Source of the DNA: Citrobacter tructae
GTDB lineage: Bacteria; Pseudomonadota; Gammaproteobacteria; Enterobacterales; Enterobacteriaceae
Direction of reading: 5' to 3'
Assembly (NCBI RefSeq): GCF_004684345.1
Contig: NZ_CP038469.1
Coordinates: 4,340,001 to 4,404,000, forward strand
Length of the DNA stretch: 64,000 bases
In this document: positions 44,662 through 52,869 of the stretch, in pieces
Position numbering within the stretch: the stretch's first letter is position 1
Layout: the number at the start of each line of letters is the position of its first letter
Notes under the pieces: generated by a model
The model's input: only the letters and a program-made list of their open reading frames with translations
Told to the model about the DNA's origin: nothing
The model's database searches: none
Translations under genes and position numbers: made by a program

Positions 44662-44685
44662 GCCTAAAGGAATTTGGAGTTAACT

Positions 44686-45471
44686 ATGTCGATCGAATCT
44701 CTCAACGCATTCTCAATGAACTTTTTCTCCCTGAAAGGGAAAACGGCAATTGTGACGGGTGGCAACAGTGGTCTGGGGCAGGCTTTCGCTATGGCGTTGG
44801 CAAAAGCCGGTGCCAATCTGTTCATACCTAGCTTTGTAAAAGATAATGGTGAAACAAGGGAAATTATTGAAAAACAAGGTGTTGAAGTTGAATTTATGCA
44901 GGTGGATATAACAGAGAAAGGCGCGCCGCAGAAAATTATCGCCGCATGCTGTGAGCGCTTTGGCACGGTGGATATTCTGGTGAACAATGCCGGAATTTGT
45001 AAGCTGAATAAGGTTCTGGACTTTGGTCGCGCGGACTGGGATCCGATGATTGATGTCAATCTAACGGCGGCGTTTGAACTGAGTTACGAAACTGCAAAAA
45101 TTATGATTCCGCAGAATAGCGGTAAAATTATTAATATCTGTTCCTTGTTTTCTTATCTTGGTGGACAGTGGTCTCCTGCCTACTCAGCAACCAAACATGC
45201 GCTGGCTGGTTTTACTAAAGCATATTGCGATGAACTTGGGCAATATAATATTCAGGTTAACGGTATTGCACCGGGGTATTATGCAACAGATATTACGCTG
45301 GCCACGCGCAGCAATCCAGAAACAAACCAGCGGGTACTGGATCATATTCCTGCCAATCGTTGGGGGGATACCCAGGACTTAATGGGGGCAGTGATATTCC
45401 TTGCCAGCCAGGCATCTAATTATGTCAATGGTCATTTACTGGTCGTCGATGGTGGTTATTTAGTTCGCTAA
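44686..45471 (+). CDS. ygcW: Short-chain dehydrogenase/reductase YgcW
   Basis: NAD(P)-dependent oxidoreductase of 261 residues, matching E. coli YgcW. Nucleotide motif TGGNSGLGQAFA (about 25-36), NNAGIC, and catalytic Ser, Tyr and Lys in CSLFSYLGG and YSATKHALAG. The ATG at 44686 follows TTGGAG. It is the first gene of the rightward ygcWUSRQ operon behind the leader terminator. Substrate unknown. Confidence 0.94.
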   Translation: MSIESLNAFSMNFFSLKGKTAIVTGGNSGLGQAFAMALAKAGANLFIPSFVKDNGETREIIEKQGVEVEFMQVDITEKGAPQKIIAACCERFGTVDILVNNAGICKLNKVLDFGRADWDPMIDVNLTAAFELSYETAKIMIPQNSGKIINICSLFSYLGGQWSPAYSATKHALAGFTKAYCDELGQYNIQVNGIAPGYYATDITLATRSNPETNQRVLDHIPANRWGDTQDLMGAVIFLASQASNYVNGHLLVVDGGYLVR

Positions 45472-45533
45472 CACTTGGCGGTGGTTTCTGTTTTTATTAA
45501 TTATTCTGTATTAATTATCAGAAAGGAATAACT

Positions 45534-46988
45534 ATGTCTTTATCTCGTGAAGAAATTGTTGACCAGTTAAAAGAAATTGTTGGGTCCGAGCGCGTAATTA
45601 CCGATGAAACCGTATTAAAGAAAAACAGTATTGACCGTTTTCGTAAATATGCTGATATTCACGGCGTTTACACGCTGCCCATCCCGGCGGCGGTGGTTAA
45701 ACTCGGATCGACAGAACAAGTTTCCCGCGTTCTGACATTCATGAATCAGCATAAAATCAATGGAGTACCGCGTACCGGCGCATCCGCGACGGAGGGCGGC
45801 CTGGAAACCGTCGTCAAAGATTCCGTGGTGCTGGATGGTGCCGGGATGAACCAGATCTTGAGTATTGATATTGAGAATATGCAGGCGACGGCACAGTGCG
45901 GAGTTCCGCTTGAACTTCTGGAAAATGCGTTGCGTGAAAAGGGCTATACCACCGGGCATTCTCCTCAGTCTAAGCCGTTGGCGCAAATGGGCGGTTTGGT
46001 TGCGACTCGTAGTATTGGGCAGTTCTCCACGCTGTATGGTGCAATCGAAGATATGGTTGTTGGCCTGGAGGCGGTGCTGGCAGATGGTACGGTGACTCGT
46101 ATTAAGAACGTGCCACGTCGAGCTGCCGGGCCAGATATTCGCCATATCATCATTGGTAACGAAGGCGCACTGTGCTATGTCACTGAAGTCACGGTGAAAA
46201 TCTTCAAATTCACGCCGGAGAATAACCTTTTTTACGGCTACATTCTGGATGACATGAAAATCGGTTTCGACATCCTGCGTGAAGTGATGGTGGAAGGCTA
46301 CCGTCCCTCTATTGCGCGTCTGTACGACGCGGAGGATGGCACCCAGCATTTCACCCATTTTGCCGATGGTAAATGTGTGTTGATCTTTATGGCTGAAGGC
46401 AATCCACGGCTGGCACATGCGACTGGCGAAGGTATTGCGGAGATCGTGGCGCGTTATCCTCAATGTCAGCGTGTGGACAGCAAGCTTATCGAGAACTGGT
46501 TTAACCATTTGAACTGGGGCCCGGAAAAAGTGGCTGCAGAACGCGTGCAGATCCTGAAAACCGGCAATATGGGCTTTACGACGGAAGTCTCCGGTTGCTG
46601 GAGTTGCATTCATCAAATCTACGAAAACGTGATCAATCGTATCCGTACCGAATTTCCACATGCGGATGACATCACCATGCTGGGCGGTCACTCTTCCCAC
46701 AGTTATATTAACGGTACCAACATGTACTTTGTGTATGACTACAACGTGGTGGACTGCAAGCCGGAAGAGGAGATTGATAAGTACCATAATCCGCTCAACA
46801 AGATCATCTGCGAAGAGACGATCCGTCTTGGCGGCTCCATGGTGCATCACCACGGCATCGGTAAGCACCGCGTTCACTGGAGCAAACTGGAGCACGGTAG
46901 CGCATGGCCGCTGCTGGAGGGGCTCAAACGCCAATTTGATCCAAACGGTATCATGAACGCGGGGACGATCTACCCGATTGAGAAATAA
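45534..46988 (+). CDS. ygcU: FAD-linked oxidase YgcU (GlcD/DLD family)
   Basis: Flavoprotein of 484 residues. Residues about 50-230 form the FAD_binding_4 domain (GVPRTGASATEGGLE, GGLVATRSIGQFSTLYG), followed by the FAD-linked oxidase C-terminal domain with MLGGHSSHSY and the histidine-rich MVHHHGIGKHR metal or substrate site. The family oxidises 2-hydroxy acids or makes alkylglycerone phosphate; relatives pass electrons to ETF, which fits the ygcQR genes downstream. Substrate unknown. Confidence 0.92.
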   Translation: MSLSREEIVDQLKEIVGSERVITDETVLKKNSIDRFRKYADIHGVYTLPIPAAVVKLGSTEQVSRVLTFMNQHKINGVPRTGASATEGGLETVVKDSVVLDGAGMNQILSIDIENMQATAQCGVPLELLENALREKGYTTGHSPQSKPLAQMGGLVATRSIGQFSTLYGAIEDMVVGLEAVLADGTVTRIKNVPRRAAGPDIRHIIIGNEGALCYVTEVTVKIFKFTPENNLFYGYILDDMKIGFDILREVMVEGYRPSIARLYDAEDGTQHFTHFADGKCVLIFMAEGNPRLAHATGEGIAEIVARYPQCQRVDSKLIENWFNHLNWGPEKVAAERVQILKTGNMGFTTEVSGCWSCIHQIYENVINRIRTEFPHADDITMLGGHSSHSYINGTNMYFVYDYNVVDCKPEEEIDKYHNPLNKIICEETIRLGGSMVHHHGIGKHRVHWSKLEHGSAWPLLEGLKRQFDPNGIMNAGTIYPIEK

Positions 46989-46994
46989 AGAATC

Positions 46995-47022
46995 AAGCGG
47001 CTTCTCAGCCGGGAAGTCGCTT
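46995..47022 (+). promoter_or_regulatory. Hairpin in ygcU-ygcS gap
   Basis: AAGCGGCTTC pairs over ten bp (one G-U) with GAAGTCGCTT, then CTTTACC. It may reduce expression of ygcSRQ relative to ygcWU or protect the upstream message. Confidence 0.5.
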
Positions 47023-47048
47023 CTTTACCGGACAATGAAGGGGTAGAC

Positions 47049-48398
47049 ATGAACACTTCACCGGTGCGAATGGACGATTTACCGCTAAATACTTTCCACT
47101 GTCGTATTGCTGCGTTGACATTTGGTGCGCACCTAACCGATGGCTATGTTCTTGGCGTGATTGGCTACGCCATTATCCAGTTAACGCCTGCAATGCAGTT
47201 AACGCCTTTTATGGCGGGGATGATTGGTGGCTCAGCGCTGCTGGGGCTTTTTCTTGGTAGCCTGGTGTTGGGATGGGTGTCCGATCACATCGGTCGGCAG
47301 AAGATTTTTACTTTCAGTTTTCTACTGATCACCGTGGCCTCTTTTTTACAGTTTTTTGTGACAACGCCAGAGCAACTTATTGGTTTACGCATCCTGGTAG
47401 GTATCGGGCTGGGAGGCGATTATTCTGTGGGACATACATTGCTGGCCGAGTTCTCGCCGCGCCGCCATCGAGGCGTTTTGCTGGGGGCATTTAGCGTGGT
47501 ATGGACCATCGGCTATGTGCTGGCAAGCCTGATGGGGCATCATTTTATTCTGGAAAACCCAGATGCCTGGCGCTGGCTGCTGGCCTCGGCAGCGCTTCCC
47601 GCACTGCTGATTACGTTGTTACGCTGGGGGACGCCGGAGTCACCGCGCTGGCTGATGCGCCAGGGACGCTTTGCTGAAGCCCATGCCGTTGTGCATCGTT
47701 GTTTTGGCCCGCAAGTTTTGCTTGGCGATGAGGTGGCTGTGGCCTCGCGTAAACATATAAGAATGCTTTTCTCAGCCCACTACTGGCGAAGAACCGTGTT
47801 TAACAGCGTTTTCTTTGTCTGCCTGGTGATCCCATGGTTTGTGATCTACACCTGGCTGCCGACAATTGCGCAGACCATCGGTCTGGAGGACGCGCTCACT
47901 GCCAGCCTGCTGTTGAATGCGCTGTTAATTGTTGGCGCGCTGCTGGGGCTGGTATTGACGCATCTGCTGGCCCATCGCCAGTTTTTGCTTGGAAGTTTTC
48001 TGCTGCTTGCTGCAACGCTTTTCGTGATGGCTTTTTTACCGTCCGGCAATCCTCTGATGCTTCTACTTTTTGTCCTGTTCAGCACTACGATTTCTGCCGT
48101 CAGCAATCTGGTTGGGATCTTGCCTGCCGAAAGTTTCCCGACGGATATTCGCTCGCTGGGCGTTGGATTTGCGACGGCGATGAGCCGACTTGGTGCAGCA
48201 ATCAGCACCGGTTTGATGCCTTGGGCACTGGCGCAATGGGGAATGCAGGTCACGTTGCTACTGTTGACGGGCGTATTACTGATTGGATTGGTGGTGACCT
48301 GGCTATGGGCACCGGAAACGAAGGCATTGCCGTTGGTGGCAGCCGGGAGCGTGGACAAAAGACAGGGAGGTGTAAATGAACATTCTATTAGCGTTTAA
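47049..48398 (+). CDS. ygcS: MFS transporter YgcS
   Basis: Inner-membrane transporter of the sugar porter / sialate-hydroxybenzoate type, 449 residues with twelve membrane segments. Loop motifs GWVSDHIGRQKIF and GIGLGGDYSVGHTLLAEFSPRRHRG are seen. It overlaps ygcR by 23 bases. With YqcE it gives the cluster two different transporters, perhaps for substrate and product or for two related substrates. Confidence 0.92.
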   Translation: MNTSPVRMDDLPLNTFHCRIAALTFGAHLTDGYVLGVIGYAIIQLTPAMQLTPFMAGMIGGSALLGLFLGSLVLGWVSDHIGRQKIFTFSFLLITVASFLQFFVTTPEQLIGLRILVGIGLGGDYSVGHTLLAEFSPRRHRGVLLGAFSVVWTIGYVLASLMGHHFILENPDAWRWLLASAALPALLITLLRWGTPESPRWLMRQGRFAEAHAVVHRCFGPQVLLGDEVAVASRKHIRMLFSAHYWRRTVFNSVFFVCLVIPWFVIYTWLPTIAQTIGLEDALTASLLLNALLIVGALLGLVLTHLLAHRQFLLGSFLLLAATLFVMAFLPSGNPLMLLLFVLFSTTISAVSNLVGILPAESFPTDIRSLGVGFATAMSRLGAAISTGLMPWALAQWGMQVTLLLLTGVLLIGLVVTWLWAPETKALPLVAAGSVDKRQGGVNEHSISV

Positions 48399-49158
48399 GG
48401 CGGAACCGGATCCCGGCATGCTGGCCGAAAAAGACTGGCAGGCTGCGAGAGAGGATACCTGTGGCCCAGATACCGCGCTGCTGCGCTGTTCTCCCGGAGC
48501 AGATGAGCAGGCGGCTGCCGCATTGCTACTGGCCCAACGCCGTGGCGGCTGCGATATGACATTGACGGCTTTAAGCATTAGCGACGAGCGAGCGCTTCAC
48601 TGGCTGCGCTATTTTGTCGCGCTGGGTTTTGATAAGTCGGTATTGCTACAAACGACAGCTGATCTGCGTTTTGCTTCGGACTTCATCGCCCAGCAGATTG
48701 CTGACTGGCAACGCAATTACGGTGCTGATTTGATTGTCACTGGCTGTCAGAGCAGTGAAGGACAGAACGGGCAGACGCCGTTTCTGCTGGCAGAAATGTT
48801 GGCCTGGCCCTGTTTTACCCAAGTGGAGCGCTTTACGCTTGAGCCGCCTTTTATCGTAGTTGAACAGAAAATGACAACCGGGCTACGCCGCAGCCGGGTA
48901 AGGCTTCCGGCGGTGATTGCCGTCAGACAGTGTGGGGAGGTTGCGCTTTCGGTTCCTGGAATGCGCCAGCGTTTGGCGGCGGCAAAGGCTGAGATTGTGT
49001 GCCAACCTGTTTCCCTTGAGAACCCGCCCGACAGGCAATGTCAGAAGTTGACACGACCAGAGCAGCGGCGCAGCGCCATAATTATCGACGGGGAAACGGT
49101 GCAAGAAAAAGCCCGGATATTGTGGCAAGACTATTTATGCCAGAGGATGCAGCCATGA
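48376..49158 (+). CDS. ygcR: Electron transfer flavoprotein beta-type subunit YgcR
   Basis: ETF beta (FixA) family, 260 residues. The N-terminal MNILLAFKAEPD and the ADEQAAAALLLAQR, ALHWLRYFVALGFDKSVLL and TGCQSSEGQNGQTPFLLAEML segments follow the ETF-beta pattern. It starts inside ygcS and ends overlapping ygcQ (ATGA), so all three are coupled. Confidence 0.92.
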   Translation: MNILLAFKAEPDPGMLAEKDWQAAREDTCGPDTALLRCSPGADEQAAAALLLAQRRGGCDMTLTALSISDERALHWLRYFVALGFDKSVLLQTTADLRFASDFIAQQIADWQRNYGADLIVTGCQSSEGQNGQTPFLLAEMLAWPCFTQVERFTLEPPFIVVEQKMTTGLRRSRVRLPAVIAVRQCGEVALSVPGMRQRLAAAKAEIVCQPVSLENPPDRQCQKLTRPEQRRSAIIIDGETVQEKARILWQDYLCQRMQP

Positions 49159-50009
49159 AGATAGCGATTATCACAGAATCTCGCGAGTGTAATGCTATAG
49201 CAGGCTGGCTTGCACAGAATGATCTGAATATGGCTGAGCTGGAGCGCTGGGTTATCGACCCCGTCCCAGATGTCGCGGAACAGGTACTGGATGCGTTGGC
49301 GGTGCAGTGGTCGCTGATGCCAGTCGATATACTGATTTTTCCTGCCGGACCACTTGGCGATGAGCTTGCGACACGGTTGGCATGGCGACTGCAAGGTGGC
49401 AGTGTATGTCAGGTACAGGGTCTGGATGCACAACACGGTCTGGTGACGAAATCTCACTGGGGGAATGCGTTGACGGCAACGTTGCAAATCGCCGCACGAC
49501 CGCTGTGCTTGTCGCTGGCGAGACAACCTGATATCAGCGCTGTGGATCATATTCTGCCCACGATGATGGAACACCTGATTGTACCAACGTTCTCCCCGGA
49601 CTGGCTGGATAGCGTGGAAAGCGTAAGCAGCATCAGTACACATCCTCTGTTGCAGGCTAACCGTGTACTGGTTGTCGGACAGGGGGGGCGTGAAGCTGAT
49701 GCGGATAAAATTATCGCGCTTGGTCAGGCGCTTGACGTCGAAGTGGGATACAGTCGTGCGCGGGTGATGAATGGTGGTTTTGACGCCGAACGCGTGATTG
49801 GTATCTCCGGTCATTTACTTTCGCCAGATCTCTGCATTGTTGCGGGGGCCTCTGGTGCAGCGGCGTTAATGGCTGGGGTTCGCCAGAGTCGGTTTATCGT
49901 GGCGATAAACAGTGACGCCAGCGCGCCTGTTTTCTCACAGGCAGATGTGGGTATTGTGGATGACTGGCTGCCGGTGCTTGAGGTGTTGGCAGCCAGCGTA
50001 GAAACTTAA
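49155..50009 (+). CDS. ygcQ: Electron transfer flavoprotein alpha-type subunit YgcQ
   Basis: ETF alpha (FixB) family, 284 residues from the ATG at 49155, which overlaps the ygcR stop. The C-terminal FAD domain is visible in GISGHLLSPDLCIVAGASGAAALMAGVRQSRFIVAINSDASAPVF, the ETF-alpha signature region. It would take electrons from a dehydrogenase such as YgcU. It ends 4 bases into the convergent ygcP. Confidence 0.92.
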   Translation: MKIAIITESRECNAIAGWLAQNDLNMAELERWVIDPVPDVAEQVLDALAVQWSLMPVDILIFPAGPLGDELATRLAWRLQGGSVCQVQGLDAQHGLVTKSHWGNALTATLQIAARPLCLSLARQPDISAVDHILPTMMEHLIVPTFSPDWLDSVESVSSISTHPLLQANRVLVVGQGGREADADKIIALGQALDVEVGYSRARVMNGGFDAERVIGISGHLLSPDLCIVAGASGAAALMAGVRQSRFIVAINSDASAPVFSQADVGIVDDWLPVLEVLAASVET

Positions 50010-50581
50010 TTCAGTTTTTTGGCTAACGTCCAGACGTCGGTGTTAGTGGTCGAAAGCGCAATCACTCCCGCTTTCATCGCATTACGGGCATCTTCTTCAT
50101 CACACACCAAACCGCCAGCAATCAGTGGCTGGCGTATTTTTTCCGTTACCCATCCCAGCACTTTCGGCATACAACCCGGCAGGATCTCAATGCAGTCCGG
50201 GTTTGACTGGGCCACCTGTTTATCAATGTTGTGGAAAGAGATGGAGTCGACGATAAACAAGCGATGGATGCAGAAAAAGCCTTCTGCCCGCGCAGCTTTC
50301 AGCATTGGCGCTTTGGTACTAATGATGCCATCTGCCTCGGTGACCAGTTTCAGAAACTGAATCACCACCTCTTTATTAGACGCACCTTCCAGCAGATCTA
50401 CGTGGATAAACGCGTATTTCCCGGCGTTCTTTATTTTTTTTACGATGTTGCTGATGGTGCAGATATTACCGTACAAAACAGAGATGAACTGGCATTCAGA
50501 ATCGATGGCTAATTGCAGACTAGCGTTGTCTTTCACGGCAGCAATCACCGGGTTCTGGCGAAGCAGGTGTAACAGGGGCAT
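50006..50581 (-). CDS. ygcP: GlpP-family antiterminator YgcP
   Basis: Cytoplasmic regulator of 191 residues in the family of Bacillus GlpP, an mRNA-binding antiterminator that needs glycerol 3-phosphate. The TIM-barrel motifs of that family are all here: FIHVDLLEG, ADGIISTKAPML, HRLFIVDS, PDCIEILPG, LIAGGLVCDEEDARNAMKAG and LSTTNTDVW. Phosphate-binding loops are intact, so it probably senses a phosphorylated small molecule. It is the last gene of ygcN-ygcO-ygcP. Its likely RNA targets are the leader hairpins at 44428-44453 and 44598-44624 (inference). Confidence 0.9.
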   Translation of the reverse strand: MPLLHLLRQNPVIAAVKDNASLQLAIDSECQFISVLYGNICTISNIVKKIKNAGKYAFIHVDLLEGASNKEVVIQFLKLVTEADGIISTKAPMLKAARAEGFFCIHRLFIVDSISFHNIDKQVAQSNPDCIEILPGCMPKVLGWVTEKIRQPLIAGGLVCDEEDARNAMKAGVIALSTTNTDVWTLAKKLN

Positions 50582-50597
50582 AAATTATCCTTATAAA

Positions 50598-50858
50598 TTA
50601 GCCAAATCGATAGGTGATGCCAAATCCTGACGCTGGATAGCGCCACTGTTGCAGCGTTTTTTCATCACATAGCAGTCGGCAGGTACCACATTCCAGACAG
50701 CCGTGAAAGTCGATCTGCAATTCGCCTTGCTGCGTGCGGGAAAACAGCCCTGCGGGACAGGCTTTGATCAACAGTTCCTCCGTTTTGCTGTCGACAACGG
50801 CAGCAGGAACAATATGTGAAATGTCGTCGGGACGCCAGACATTGCGGGCTACAGACAT
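50598..50858 (-). CDS. ygcO: Ferredoxin-like protein YgcO (FixX type)
   Basis: Small 86-residue iron-sulfur protein. FHGCLECGTCRLLCDE gives a 4Fe-4S ferredoxin-like CxxCxxC plus cysteine set, in the FixX manner where one cluster is degenerate. It overlaps the end of ygcN by ten bases, and the FixC-FixX pair would pass electrons from ETF to quinone. Confidence 0.91.
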   Translation of the reverse strand: MSVARNVWRPDDISHIVPAAVVDSKTEELLIKACPAGLFSRTQQGELQIDFHGCLECGTCRLLCDEKTLQQWRYPASGFGITYRFG

Positions 50859-52120
50859 CGTAAGCTCCTGATAATATCGCCTGCCAGATGACGCAGGCCG
50901 TGACGACGAAACTGACGCCAGACGACCTGGCGCAACGGAGCTACCGGGTGACCACCCTGATGCCAGATTTCGCGGGAAATATCATCCATCAGCGCGGGCC
51001 ACTGATGATACCATCCAGGGCGCTGGAGCAATGCCGGAACATGCTGGTAGCGTTGCAGAACCTCCCACAGCAGGCTGCGCTGAATGTCATGATGGTAAGT
51101 CGGAAACAGGTTTTGCGGCTCGCTTTTCTGGCTGGCGTTAATCAATGTCTGGGCCGCCGCCTGAGCGCCAATAAGTGCCATATCCATACCGCGCACGGAG
51201 AAACCGGTATTAACACAACTACGTAACGCATCGCCCACCAGTAGCCAACCTTCTCCGGCGTATTGCACGGGCAGACTGTGCAAACCGCCTTCGGGGACCA
51301 GATGTGCGCCATATTCCAGCGTTTCGCTGCCTCTGAGCAGCGGGTGTAGCACCGGGTGCGCCTTGAGCCGTTCCAGTAAAATGCCTGCCGGAAGGTCGCT
51401 TTGCGCAATAGAAGAGAGCGGGCAAACGATACCTAAAGAGAGCGTTTCCTGGTTAGTATAAAGAAATGCTCCACCGGGCAGTTTGCCGCAAATCTCTCCG
51501 CTGAACAGTATTGCGGCACCTTCGTCTTTGGATAAGCGGAAACGCTCTTCAAGCAGCGATTTATCCAGCGCCAGTGTTTCTTTAATTCCCAATGCCATGG
51601 CGTTTGCTGAAGGGCGAGGCAGAAAACCATAACGTTCCGCCAGCACGCTGTTCGCCCCCTCAGCCAGCACCACATAGCGGGCGCGTAGCGTCTCGTTATC
51701 GGCAATGACGCCGCATATTCTTCCCTCTTCAATATGGAGAGCTTCAACCGTAACACCGCAGATAAACTGTACGCCTTCGGCTTCGGCCTGCGCGACAAAC
51801 CACGGATCGAAGCGGGCGCGCAGCAGGCTCCATGAGTCTCCATCCGGTCGCAGGCTGGAGTATGTGGTGGCACCATCATGGGTTAATAGCGTGAGATTTT
51901 CTTGGGTAATGCGGCGTTCAAGTGGCGCAGTTTGTTGGAAGTGGGGAAGGAGTTCACCGAGTGCGTGACAGTACAGACGCCCGCCGGAAAGATTTTTACT
52001 GCCGGGAAGTTCACCGCGCTCAAGCAGCAGAACCGAAAGCCCGGCACGTGCGCAACGTAAAGCACAAGCTGTGCCTGCTATCCCTGCACCGATGATAATA
52101 ATATCGAAATCGTCAGCCAT
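50849..52120 (-). CDS. ygcN: FAD-dependent oxidoreductase YgcN (FixC / ETF:quinone type)
   Basis: Flavoprotein of 423 residues from the ATG at 52120, which follows GGAG and gives the E. coli length; an in-frame start at 52147 would lie upstream of that site. The N-terminus has the dinucleotide fold IIIIGAGIAGTACALRCARAG; GDALRSCVNTGFSVRGMDMAL is the C-terminal FAD contact. FixC-like proteins accept electrons from ETF. First gene of ygcNOP. Confidence 0.91.
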   Translation of the reverse strand: MADDFDIIIIGAGIAGTACALRCARAGLSVLLLERGELPGSKNLSGGRLYCHALGELLPHFQQTAPLERRITQENLTLLTHDGATTYSSLRPDGDSWSLLRARFDPWFVAQAEAEGVQFICGVTVEALHIEEGRICGVIADNETLRARYVVLAEGANSVLAERYGFLPRPSANAMALGIKETLALDKSLLEERFRLSKDEGAAILFSGEICGKLPGGAFLYTNQETLSLGIVCPLSSIAQSDLPAGILLERLKAHPVLHPLLRGSETLEYGAHLVPEGGLHSLPVQYAGEGWLLVGDALRSCVNTGFSVRGMDMALIGAQAAAQTLINASQKSEPQNLFPTYHHDIQRSLLWEVLQRYQHVPALLQRPGWYHQWPALMDDISREIWHQGGHPVAPLRQVVWRQFRRHGLRHLAGDIIRSLRCL

Positions 52121-52122
52121 GT

Positions 52123-52146
52123 TGTGCTCCAGATATCTAGAGCACA
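52123..52146 (-). promoter_or_regulatory. Hairpin covering the ygcN ribosome site
   Basis: TGTGCTC and GAGCACA pair over seven bp around ten bases; the ribosome site GGAG (minus strand, 52130-52127) lies in the stem, two bases before the start codon. A second small hairpin, CTAACA/TGTTAG, lies at 52152-52166. Translation of ygcN could be limited by this fold. Confidence 0.5.
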
Positions 52147-52201
52147 TAACCCTAACAGAATGTTAGTTAAGGAATATTGACCGCTGACACAGACGATAAA
52201 A

Positions 52202-52564
52202 TCATTCCCCGCGATAGACGCAGCCTGCCGTGCAGGTCTCTTTCACCATGACTGCGCTCAGCAGAGGCACAACAGGTTTTACCTGATCCCAAATCCATTG
52301 TGCCAGCACTTCGCTGGTTGGATTTTCCAGACCGGGGATATCGTTCAGGTAGTAGTGATCAAGCCTGTCGTAAGTGGGTTTAAACGCCGCTTTTAACTCA
52401 GCAAAATCGATGATCCAACCAGTATGTGGATCGACTTCACCGGTAATTTCAAGACGCACCATAAATGAGTGACCATGCAGACGGCCACACTTATGCCCTT
52501 CCGGTACGTGCGGCAGGTGGTGAGCGGCTTCGAAGGTGAAATCTTTAAACAAGGTGGTGGACAT
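52202..52564 (-). CDS. queD: 6-carboxy-5,6,7,8-tetrahydropterin synthase
   Basis: Makes CPH4 from dihydroneopterin triphosphate, the step before QueE in queuosine synthesis. The 120-residue protein is a PTPS homologue with zinc histidines near His15/16, His30 and His32 and catalytic Cys26 (HKCGRLHGHS). It is divergent from cysJ. Confidence 0.96.
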   Translation of the reverse strand: MSTTLFKDFTFEAAHHLPHVPEGHKCGRLHGHSFMVRLEITGEVDPHTGWIIDFAELKAAFKPTYDRLDHYYLNDIPGLENPTSEVLAQWIWDQVKPVVPLLSAVMVKETCTAGCVYRGE

Positions 52565-52869
52565 TATTTATTCTCAAGAAAGCAAAAAACCGCCGTAGGG
52601 TACCGTAAAGTACAATTTTTATCATTAGTTAAAAGGGCGCTAAGCATCAGAACGCCATATTTACGCTGTTAATGTTTAATAACTATTTATATATCATGGG
52701 TTTATTAAATCGTTTTTGTCGTTAATGACTATAACTAAAACAGGTTAGTCCATTTGGTTATTTGTTATTTCCATCCCTTCTTTAATTGTTACTATCCTCG
52801 CCGTTAACCTTATCTTCAGTTTGGGTTTTATTGCTGAAATCCGCTTTGCTTACTGGAACATGACAACGT
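52565..52869 (+). promoter_or_regulatory. cysJIH control region
   Basis: The 305-bp gap is AT-rich and without genes. The stretch 52741-52800 (TTAGTCCATTTGGTTATTTG and onward) matches in position and character the CysB-binding region of E. coli cysJIH. CysB with N-acetylserine activates this operon in E. coli. Confidence 0.6.

Larger units (their letters stand above)
44369..44685. promoter_or_regulatory. Divergent yqcE / ygcW control region
   Basis: A 317-bp region with no gene and tightly packed signals. From the centre outward on each side there is a near-perfect CRP site, an expected promoter, a conserved alternative hairpin and an intrinsic terminator, with 24 nt left before each start codon. 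Details are in the separate entries. Confidence 0.85.

Noticed and set aside
45615..46934. 439-codon frame antisense to ygcU
   Set aside because: Mirror of a real gene whose product matches a known family over its full length.
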